NCBI GenBank assembly: GCA_038501195.1
Contig: JBBPUQ010000012.1
Span: 62,001 to 126,000 of the forward strand
Reading direction: 5' to 3'
DNA length: 64,000 bases
Origin: Nemania diffusa
Taxonomy: Eukaryota > Ascomycota > Sordariomycetes > Xylariales > Xylariaceae
Shown here: positions 1-26,200 of the stretch, in pieces
Layout of the letters: the number at the start of each line of letters is the position of its first letter
Numbering within the stretch: the first letter of the stretch is position 1
Made by a program: the position numbers and the translations under genes
Notes under the pieces: generated by a model
What the model was told of the DNA's origin: nothing
The model's database searches: none
The model's input: the letters and a program-made list of their open reading frames with translations, nothing else

Positions 1-1601
1 ATACCTGATCTTAATTTGATGGAACCACCGTAAATATTTTTTACAGTTTGTAAAGCTCGTTCGTCTCTAATATCCATAGTAATCTCTAAGCTTGCATAAC
101 CTTTTTTAGATAATAAAAAACAACCATCACCATCTATTAATCCGGCTAATCACTGTTTAGATCTAAAATTTTTATATGAATTGTTATTTAAATTATGAAT
201 TGAATTTTGGTTTAACAAACGTATGGCCTCTGAAGTTCCTACTTGCGTGCTGAGCGCGTTGGTTACTTGCGAATTATCGTAAATTTCTAGGATTTTTACT
301 ATAACGGTATATAATAAAATATAACTTATGCTAATCAAATGTTCTACCTTAAGTAATATTGGATTTAAGTCCCAACAGAGGGCACTAGCTTCTAGTACCT
401 TATTTACTTTAGGGATATTATTTGAACTATCTTTTTTTTGATATCTATTAAAATTCATTCTTAGCTTAATTTCTCCTGTGGGGTGCGGCAGCGTGTGAAA
501 CGCTGCCGCGGGGTCCCTCAGGTTCCAGCTGCCTTTAAGGCGGCGGCCGGAACTTATTTTTTTTAACCCTTCTTCATTTAAATGCTCCTTATTTTTCATT
601 AATAAATAAACATTACGAAAATATTCATATTCTAATATTTTTACTCCTTGTAAAGGATACTTTTCAAAGAATGGGATAATTTTCATTTCGATAACATTTA
701 ATTTTTTTACTTGTATCATAGTAGCATTTACGGTATTATTTTGTATTGTACCACAATTTAGTTGCATTGATATTCTTTTAAGTAATTCGGTGTCACGCTT
801 ATGTTGATTTACTTTAAAAAGTAAATTAACACTAAAGTTAACTTTACATTCAGAATTTTTAGTTATCCCTACAAAAAAACAACCCTCACCATCCAAGAAT
901 CCAGCTATTAAATTAGGATTTATGGCATGAGGTAAGCTTACAATACATCTATTTACCGGGCTTATTTTAAATTCAGCCACTAAAGGAGAATCCTCAGGTA
1001 AACCCTTATTCATAGAAGCTCTAATATTAATAATTTCCTGTAGCCCTCCTAAAGTTAAATGTTTTTTTTCTTTCATTAACAATACTGCTACAGCTTTAAA
1101 TAATTGATAATCCGCAAATTTTTGAGTTAATAAGAGATATTTATCGAAATGTGGTATAATAATATTTATAATATCATTTAGAGAATTTACTGAATAAACA
1201 ACAGAATTGTGACTATGATCAACTCATATACCAATACCATTAAAATAAGATTGAATACGTTTTAAAAGTACTTGATCTTTATTACGGATAAGGATAGCAA
1301 ATGCAGGTAGAACTTGTCATCCTGTTTTCCTACATATGCTTTTTTTATATATAGATACGACAAAAGATGCCTCTGCATCACAGAATCCTGTTATAAATCA
1401 AGGGTTTAAATAAGATGAAGACCCTTCTTTACCTTTACCTTTACTATCCGCCGTAATAGGTGATAAGGGGGGCAAGCTAATATATCTTACTTTTAAAAAA
1501 TAAACAATAGTAAAAAGACTTATAGTACCTAGTAAATATAAAACGAACTCCTCGCTTATAGTTTGTTGCATTAAATTTAAATTTAAGGGCCACATTAGAA
1601 G
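1..1601 (-). mobile_element. cox1 intron 9 (group I, partial; continues left of window)
   Basis: The intron starts directly after the cox1 codons for FWFFG at 1,602 and runs off the left edge of the window. Its open reading frame continues in frame from the exon, as is usual for LAGLIDADG introns in fungal cox1. No P-Q-R-S core is visible here, so the core must lie beyond the left edge. Confidence 0.8.
1..1601 (-). CDS. LAGLIDADG homing endonuclease, exon-fused, at least three motifs (partial)
   Basis: Read with TGA as Trp, one frame is open from the cox1 exon to the window edge, more than 530 codons. It opens with a hydrophobic leader. It then has a first motif WFITGFCDAEASF (about 1,385) and a second LIAGFLDGEGCFF (about 900), which together are a normal double-motif LAGLIDADG protein. 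A third motif, WLAGLIDGDGCF, at 120-152 starts what looks like a second endonuclease of the I-AniI-like cox1 type, cut by the window. A GC-rich hairpin element at 476-553 is inserted in frame in the linker after the second motif. Such proteins cut intronless alleles to spread the intron, and some also help splicing. Activity cannot be judged from a partial frame. Confidence 0.85.
476..553 (-). repeat. GC-rich hairpin element, copy A (inside LAGLIDADG ORF)
   Basis: This is a GC-rich block with two hairpins, GCGGCAGCG..CGCTGCCGC and GGTTCCAGCTGCC..GGCGGCCGGAAC, in an AT-rich gene. Related copies lie at 25,993-26,062, 31,901-32,011, 54,391-54,472 and 59,314-59,423. Here it is translated in frame without a stop. 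Confidence 0.85.
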
Positions 1602-17542
<15,941 letters not shown>

Positions 17543-17636
17543 CCTTCATTTATAATAAATAGAAGTTTATTATATTTTAATATATTATAATTTATTAATA
17601 TAAAAAGAAACTAGATAATTTTACGAATATTTTATA

Positions 17637-17704
17637 GAATTATGGAGGAATTACCTCAGACTTAAGATCTGCAATCAAAGTGTAGACCAACTACATCATA
17701 ATTC
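17637..17704 (-). tRNA. trnC: trnC-like (GCA), first copy
   Basis: The acceptor stem GAATTAT/ATAATTC pairs fully, and the D arm TGTAG-TTGGT-CTACA is good. The loop TTGCAGA would give anticodon GCA (Cys). The anticodon stem (TTTGA/TCTTA) pairs poorly and the T loop is short (TAATT between GAGG and CCTC). Position between cob and cox1 matches trnC in related fungi. It may be decayed or edited. Confidence 0.55.
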
Positions 17705-19739
17705 TTATCTTTTTTTTTTATGCATATTTACTGCATTCCTTTAGGCCCAGGACTAGTCCTGGGCCCTAGTCCTGGGCCCTATAAATAAATAAACAATAAA
17801 CAGTAGAAGGGTGCAGACTTATCACTAACAACTTTATATAATTAACCTAATAGTTAGGTTAGATTGGTATTATTTTTAATTTATTTATTGTACGTTTCAC
17901 ACAGAAGAACCCTTCACGTTATTTTTAGTAATAAAAACTCAGGCTTCGTGCCGCGCACCTTCGTTTCTTTATTTATCTACAGCTTAACACATCGCTGCAA
18001 AGCGGAACCAGCGGGGAATCAAGTATAAGAATCTAGTCCAGAGGGAGATCGATCATCTGCCATGGGAATTTGATCAATAGATTTGACAATAAGACTTATA
18101 GTGTGCATTCGACCGACCACAACTACAATAAAGTGTGCTTGCTTCGCAGCAGGAAAGAATTCTGGAATATTTATAAAAAAAGGGAGCTTGCTTAGCAGAG
18201 ATAAGAATAAGGAAGAAGATATACTATGATTTATCCTAAGCTTAAATAGAATTTCGAGTAATAATATTGATCCTTCATCAAACATAATTCTTCAGAATTA
18301 ACAATCTGAGTCTTATTACGTTTACTTATCTGCCTAGATTTCCTTATATTAGACTAGCACCTATAGAAAACTTAGAGATATCGTATGACGTAATTTATTC
18401 ACCAATTTTGAGGGACGCTTCACATAGATTGATCTAGGAGTCATACCATTATATTTACCCCTCAAGTATCCTACGAAAAATATTTAACCTAATCATTGAT
18501 GAGTCTTATTCTAAAAATCTCACCTATCGTATTCGAAGTTTCCCTATCTTCTGTTTTATTTTATCGATCTAATTCTTACGATGATCATCGTAAGACAAGG
18601 ATTATATTTAAAACAGGTTTTACTGTTCAAACATTTACAATCTAGTCCACCACTACATTACATTATACTACGCAGACAAAACCGGTTTTGTCTTACTTTC
18701 TGACATTATTATTACTCTATAGTAGCCTTGTCATATTCTATGAACCCTTGCATAGATAACCCTTGACCTATAAGATTTCTTACTCTTATCTTATATTCCA
18801 TAATAATCGTATGATTTATATCTAGGCTAATTATTTTTAGTATTATGATTATAATCTATCTCCAATTAGCCATCATAATCTAATCTTCTATCTTGCCACG
18901 CCACATCTTTTCTTGGAGTAATCCCTGCTGCGAAGCTAGCAGGGGTGCAGCAGAGGCGAAGCTAGCAGAGGGTGCAGCAGAGGCGAAGCACCCTGAATCA
19001 TACCTTACCTTTACCTGTAATGTTACGTCGTCCTATTTCCCTCATAGATCAGATTACATCAGATAATATAATCGTACAACCTAGATAAATTGTAGAGCCA
19101 TCTGAGCTGAAAATCTTACGATAAATATCGAGGATCAACCCATCTAGTCTGATCATGAGACTATATAAATGGATTATCATATCATTTAAAATAGCTATAA
19201 GAAGTAAGGATCTATAATGAGTCTTAAGGATCTTCAATGAGTCATAGGGATCGACAAAAGAGTCATAAAGTATATAGAGCGAAATCAATAGAAACCTAAA
19301 GAACATGCCATATACCTTGGCTCTTGCTTAACTAGCCAAAAGACCTAACTAAATTATAATGTGATCTAAACCAGCAGGTCCAGCTCCCTAAAAGTAGATA
19401 AGAATCCTTTATTCACCCTAGACTTAACCTCTCCAGCGAGGCAGGGGTCCCACAGGTATATTATAATAAGGTTAAATCTTTAATATTCACATTAGAAGTT
19501 AAACAAATTTTAGTTCTACTTTTAACTATAGCACGCTAGCTAGCTTCGCAGCATAAAAAAAAGTTCCTAAATCTATTTTTTTTTTATCCGTTTATTTTCC
19601 ACTTAGGTATAAATATCCATCTATATAGTCTGTAAACATAACCATAAAATTTTTATCAGGTTTACTATTTAATCTAACAAAAGTATGAAATGTTTTATTT
19701 GCAATTTAGGAATATATAAATTTTATAAAATAGTTCATA
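17705..19739. other. intergenic region with nuclear-like repeats and GC palindrome
   Basis: No mitochondrial gene is visible. It holds a perfect GC palindrome (CCCAGGACTAGTCCTGGG) near 17,743-17,780 with a partial duplicate. The stretch at about 18,990-19,320 matches the segment upstream of the GNAT gene at 33,560-33,835, with shared TAGCTATAAGAAGTAAGGAT, repeated GATCGACAAatgAGTCATA-like units and AAACCTAAAGAACA. The short ORFs at 18,019-18,285 and 19,049-19,306 look like chance frames. Confidence 0.6.
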
Positions 19740-19809
19740 ATATTATGGAGGAATTGAACCTCAAACTTAATAATTGTAGTACAAGTATAGACCAACTACA
19801 TCATAATAT
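19740..19809 (-). tRNA. trnC-like (ACA), second copy
   Basis: This copy is clearly related to the one at 17,637-17,704: the same D arm (GTAGTTGGTCTA) and T arm (GAGGTTCAATTCCTC), with a paired acceptor ATATTAT/ATAATAT. The T loop is canonical here, but the anticodon loop CTACAAT gives ACA, and the anticodon stem pairs weakly. One of the two copies is probably a pseudo-tRNA; which one cannot be decided from sequence alone. Confidence 0.5.
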
Positions 19810-19896
19810 TTATTAATTAATTTATAAAAAATTAATTAATAATAAGCAAAAACCCGAAAATAAGAGTGCGCAAGCTAGGGATAAAAAAGATATTAA

Positions 19897-20240
19897 TTAT
19901 TGTATTCTTCTAGATAATTCCTCTTCTAATTCGGATTTACGCTTCTCCCACATTTCTATGTGCTCGTTATCATCTAAATCAGATATAAGATCCTCTATGT
20001 TTTCTATGAAGCTTTCTATAGTTTTAGTTTTTAATTCTTGTGGATCTCCTGAGAAAAGATCATCTGACATACTTATGCTGCTCCTACGATCTGCATCACT
20101 ATCTTGATTAGAGTGATCATCTTGGTGATTATTATCCTCCTGATTTTCGTTATTATCCCCTGATTTTCGTTATTATCAGGTTCTTCTGCTAAAGCTACGG
20201 AAGTTAAAAAAGAAAGAATAATAAAAATTCAAATTAAAAT
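19897..20240 (-). CDS. acidic C-terminal extension of cob (two alternative frames)
   Basis: Downstream of the cob core comes a hydrophobic stretch ([23 protein letters not shown], 23 residues at about 20,185-20,255) and then [10 protein letters not shown] 19-nt unit (GATAATAACGAAAATCAGG) occurs twice at about 20,145-20,185. Between the copies one base is missing, so the direct frame runs into a basic tail ending at 20,073. With one base restored, the frame gives a highly acidic Asp/Asn/Glu-rich tail ending at 19,897 (EELSRRIQ). The long acidic open frame suggests that this was the original coding version. Confidence 0.6.
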
Positions 20241-23200
20241 AAATGAAAAGAAATTAATAATTTGTTTACCTATATTAGACTCTAAAATAGTAGTAGATTC
20301 TAAGTTTGTATTTGATGGAGAATCTAGGTCTAAAAGAGATAGATCTGCTAAAGTATTTTCTATTAAACTTACAAAAGGAACTATAAAAATGAAATGAGCA
20401 AAATATAAAACTGTACTTATTTGCCCAAATTCTATAAATGGTGATTCAACGTGTTTAGCACCTAAGCTCATTAATACTAAGAAATTAGCTACAAAAATAT
20501 AAAAGGCTATTTTACTTAAAGGTCTAAATTGTAAACCTTTAGATCTACCTAAATCTGTGACAGGTAATAACATTATAGCTAAAATTGCACTAAACATTGC
20601 GATAACTCCTAATAATTTATTGGGTATAGATCTTAAAATAGCATAGAAAGGTAATAAATCGATTTGTCAATAGTTATATTCCCTGCGTAGCAGAAATACT
20701 TATGACAGCTTTATAACCCTAATTTATATAACATTTCTTTAATAAAATAAGGTTTTACTAAAGTTATTAAAGTATCCATAGATTCTTTAAATATATAAAT
20801 ACGGGGTTTGTTATCTCTGTTATAATGTATAGAGCATTTAAGATTAAATTTATCTTGTAGAGTAAACATTAATTTATCAACATCTGTATTAGAGAATCCA
20901 TAAACACTTATATGTAAACCGCTACCTTGTTTACTTCCGTCTATAAGTTAACCAACATTTTTAAATATGTATCTACCTTTATAAGGGCTTTTTTGGTTAC
21001 GTTTCAAATATATTGCTATCGAACCATACCCTATATCCAAAGCTCTACCTGCAGCACGAATAGAATCAAAATAATTAACTGTATTGGACTCTAAATCTAT
21101 AACTTCAATTTTTTTTGCATTAGGGTGATTTAAATAATTTGAATCATAATTAGACGGGGATAAATTAGACTCTAACTTATAAATACCCTTATAAGGCTTC
21201 GAATTCCAAATATATTCTTTTAAAACGGTCTTATTAGTATTCAGACTTTTAGCTGCCTCAGTTAAAGATACATAGTCTCAAGAAACATTTGTTTCTAAGT
21301 TAGTTACCTTAACCGGTATAGATTTACTTAAATTCAATTTTTGAAGATTAATACGCACTTTTACTAATGCATCCTCAGTATGTTTATAACCTCAAGAAGA
21401 ATAAGCAGTTTTCAATACATTATAATAAGGGGATAACATATCCATATAATATTGCTCTCTTTTTACTAGTTCTTTTGGGTCACAGTATTCAAGAATATCT
21501 AACTTAAATTTTGAATAACCGTATTTTAAAAGAGCTTTATTAATGACCATCAACTTACGAGTAGTATGAGAAATAAAAGGATTACTATAATAATTTCTTA
21601 ATCTTCTACCTAAATTAACGCTACTTCCTACATAAGACTTTCCCGAATCTAATTGAGTTCAACGGTATACACCTGTTTTTCCCTCATTATCCGAGATGGC
21701 TTTTTTTTATGGGAGAGCGAATCATTATAAGATATAATAGGTATAAATGAATTACTATAATTTCTTATTCCTAAATTCACACTACTTCCTACATAAGACT
21801 TTTTCATACGAAACACTCTTGGAGCTCAACGGTGGTATACACCTGTTTTTCGCTCATTATATGAGATGGCTTTTTTTTTTTATTGGAGAGCGCATTAATA
21901 TAAGATGCAACAAGTATAAATGCTAAACAGTTAAGATTTGAAAATAAATCAAAAAATCTAATGATTTATGTCACCACCTAAGAATAAACCTTAAGGCTTC
22001 AATTTACCTTAAAAATAACAAAATTATCTAGTTTTATTATATCAATAATAAAGCTGCGACAGTCTACTTGGATTATAGCCACATCCCTTGTTCACGATTA
22101 TATAAATATTTATTTATGTTTAAGGCTTTTTTAACCTTTATAGTAAATCACTCGAGCAAAAAAAAAATATTTTAGTATACCTTATTACATAGAAGCACGT
22201 AGGGGGTGCTTCGCTGCTTCGCTATCCGAAGGTTAGTGATCGCGCAAGAAAAGAATTCAAAAAGCTAAACCACGAGGAGTTAACAATTCTCCTATGTTTT
22301 CGGGAACTATTTTTTTTCTATTTAAATCATAAAATAACGCTCTATATTCATTAAAACAAGGGAGTTGCATAGTTGTGAAAGATATAGCACTGTATGTTTT
22401 TTTAGTACTATTATCCACTACTAATCTAGATTGGGGTTTATAGTCATTAGCACAAAAAGGTAAAAAGAAACTAAAGACATAGTCGAAATATTCTTTATGT
22501 TTTACAGCAGTTTGAGCATAAACTAATCTAGAATTAGCAGTTGGTGATCTTCTTACTATGTGGGCATCACCAAGTAAAATCCCTATTAATACTTCCTTTA
22601 CTTCATCAGGTAATTTTATTGAAGCTCTTTCAGTAGGAGATAAACGAGTTATTCCTTTTGTTGAACGTGCAGCAAATAATACTAGACTAAACATAAAGAA
22701 TATTATAGGGGATAAACCAATTGATGGTGTGTTAAACTCATAGTATCGCTACCATGATCGGACTATATCTTCAATTAAAAACAAAGCGCCTTTAATTATC
22801 TCGTGCATAGTCTCTGAAGATTCCTTAATTAGCTTAGTATATACTAACCTAATAAAAGGCTTTCTTGCCGATTGCCATATTTAAATTTAGATTAAAAAGG
22901 GTTTCCAGCAATTCGCGAGATTTTAGAATGACATTTATTTTACTTTATCATTCAGGAACTATAGCAGGAGGAGTTTGCATAGGATTTGCCATTATATAAT
23001 TTTCACTATCTCCTAACACGTTAGGCATAAAGAACACAAATAAACTTAAAACAAATATAAAAATAAAGATTGTTATTAAATCTTTAAATAAAAAATAAGG
23101 AGCAAAAGGTAATCTGTCATAATTACCAGATACACCTAAAGGGTTACTTGACCCAGCAGTGTCATGGAGTGCAATTAAATGCATTAAAACTAAAGCAGCT

Positions 23201-26200
23201 AATACAACAATTTATTAATTTTATTAATGTAAGTATTTGAATTTAATTACTTAAATAAAATAGGTATTATTTAAATAATTCATCTAAGGATTAGATGCAC
23301 ATATAAAACATAATATAAAAACTACTATAAACAATATATAATAATTTTATATTTAAAGAAACGCCCTTTATTACGTAAAAAAAAAAAGAGATTTTTTTTT
23401 AATCCTTCGACTCAGGTCCAAGGCCTTAGGGTCTGGACCGAAGGGCACAGTAAGAAAGATAAAATTTCTTTTTGTAATTGTAAAATAAGGACTAATATAT
23501 TTATTTACCTTAATAATATTCAAATTTTTAAGGTAATTTTAGATCTTTGTATCTACTTGATTCTTTTAAAGCTTTTAATCAAATTTCATAACTATCTTTT
23601 TTAAATCCAATTAAAGGATAGTTATTTTCAAAGGAGAAAAAATTTATAACTTTTTGTACATCTTTAACGGATGACACACGAACAAGAGATACATCTTTAT
23701 CTTTTGAATAGTAAATAGCTCGACTTGGTTTAAAGAATAAATGGATAGCTTGCATTAAAATTTTATTTCCTTTTTGACTAATACTAAAGGAAATTTCTTT
23801 ATTAGCTTGAACAAAAAAAGAACCTTCAGCCACTACAAATCCTACTAATCAATCTTTAAAATATCCAATATTACTTAAGATATTCATAGGATTGTCTAGA
23901 ATTAGTGGACTATAATTTAGAATTACATCAGGTAATAATTCTCATTTTTTAACATTATTATCTAAAGTATATAATAACAAATTATACTGATTGATTCTAT
24001 TTTCAGTTAAAAAAAATAATCCATGTTTAAGTAATAACGGAACCAAAACATATTTTAATTCAAAATTATAAATAACCAATTTACTTAAACTAGAGTCTAT
24101 TTTAGCTATAACCCCGAAATGTAATTTACTTAAAATATATTCAAAAGTAGCAAGATCTCTATTTTGAAAAGTAATAACTAAGTTAAATTCTATATATCCA
24201 TTAGGTTTTTTTCTAGCTGGAATATAACCATCACCGTCTATTACTCCTACTAAAAAGCTTAAAAAGCTAACATCCACGTTAGGATGTATTATTTCTTTTT
24301 ACTAGTAACAGCAGTTTTAGTTAATTCTATTTTATTAACTCAATCTTCATAAGTTATAGAACTTAACCTATTATATTTTGCTACTAGCATAAGAAAGATT
24401 ATACTTAATACAATTATATTAATATTACACTGCCTACGAAGGAGTGATCATTACTTCACAGTAATGTTTAGACTATATCATATAAAATATTTATTATATT
24501 TTATTTTACCTTTTAGTCGTTGAACGCATATGATTTACAATAAAGTATACTATAAATATAAGAGTTAATCATACTTTGCTGCTTATTATCAATAAAATTA
24601 TAATATTGGTCTCCAAGCAATTTGGTAAATTTTAATACCACTAGTATTTTAATGGTAATACAAAATGCAACGCGAAAAATCTATTTAAAGTAGCGTTATT
24701 TACACTGCATGTGTGTTGATAGTCTCCATAATTTTAATTAATTATTCTCACTATTCGCAATAAATTTCTCTATTGATCGGACTATATCTTGATCTAAAAT
24801 ATAAATACATAATTAGTAATTTGAAGGTATTTTGATTTTTTTATTATATCTATCTATTGTTCTTAATTCTTTTAACCACATTAAATATTGTAATTTTTTC
24901 TTACCAAGTAATTTAACAGGTGCAGATTGAATAAATTTTATAACATTCTCTATCGATCTAATACCTGTTACTTTTAATTTATAACAATTAAACTTATCAC
25001 AATCGATAACAGTAGTAAAAGAAAGATATCTAGCTATAGCTGATAATAAAATTTCAGCATCTTTTTGACAAACATCAAAGCTAGCTACTAAATAATCTTC
25101 ATCTTTTTTTTGGTTATATAGACTAAAACAACCTTCAGCTTCTATAAATCCTATTAATCAAGATGAAAAGTAAGGAGCATTTATTATAGATTGAATATGA
25201 TTCAAAGATTCTGTACCTCTAGTATAAAGAGGTAAATCTTCATATTTAATAGTATTAGAGGTTAAACAATCTCTAAATCTTAAATAATCATATTGTTTAT
25301 AAGAAAACATAGGATATTTATCAAAAATAGGCAAAATAAATTCTTTTAAATGGTTTTTATTTCTTATTCTTAATGAAACCATTTCTATTTCTCCTCTTTT
25401 TCTAAAGCTAATCTCTCCTACTCCAAATAAACTTTTTATTTTATATATTAATTGAACATCTTTTTTAAATAATTCAATCCCTACTTCATATAATAAATAA
25501 ATACCTTTTTTAGTTATAGTAAAATAACCATCACCTTCAAATAAACCTACTATGTATGCATATGTCAAAAACGTATCTAAATAATACTTATTATCGGGAT
25601 TCTCATTCTTCTTTAAAGAATTATAAAAGGTTGTCTGTAATTTTCTATTAGTTTTCCACATCTCTTCCTATATTCATATTCTTCTTAATCTCTATAATTT
25701 GAGCTAATCCTTCTTTGGATAACTTGCGTAGTAAATCCTTATTAACAATTTCTTGAATTTTGACGGCGAAGCCACCCTCAAAGTCTAACTTTTTAGCCTT
25801 GCGCACACCAACGTTAAGAAGAGGGTGTGCTAGGCGTCCGGGTCCCATTAAAAAAGGGTAATTATAAAAATGAGGTATAACATTGTTTGTAATATCTTTA
25901 AGGGATCTTACTGTATAAATCACAGATATATTTCCTATTTTATTATTTTTAATTTGAAGTGTACCAACTTGAAAATAATTTTGAATTTGCTCCAGTGGGG
26001 TACGGCAGCGAAGCTGCGGGGTCCCTCAGGTTCCAGCCGCCTTAAAGGCGGCGGCCGGAACTAACAATAAATAATCTTTAATATGAAGATGAATGGAAAA
26101 AATAGGAACTACGTACAGGTCCCCTGCTTTATAATTATTATTTTTTAAAATGCCTTTTTTTTAAAAAAAAAAAAAAAGGGGGCGAAATAATAAAAGAAGA

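Larger units (their letters stand above)
20660..22946 (-). mobile_element. cob intron 8 (group I), nested
   Basis: The 5' splice follows TGAT (W, Y start) and the 3' end is G at 20,660. The outer core lies near the 5' exon: P about 22,905-22,920 (CGAATTGCTGGAAACCC), Q about 22,865-22,880, R about 22,800-22,815 (TCAGAGACTATGCACG), S about 22,765-22,780. A LAGLIDADG gene in it is split by a GIY-YIG-bearing segment (about 20,950-22,245). Confidence 0.85.

Noticed and set aside
18019..18285. Minus-strand ORF of 88 codons in the cob-cox1 spacer
   Set aside because: No domain is seen, it lies within nuclear-like non-coding repeats, and composition is not that of the nearby mitochondrial genes.
19049..19306. 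Minus-strand ORF of 85 codons
   Set aside because: It covers the degenerate GATCGACAA-type repeats shared with 33,560-33,835; the open frame is a by-product of the repeat.
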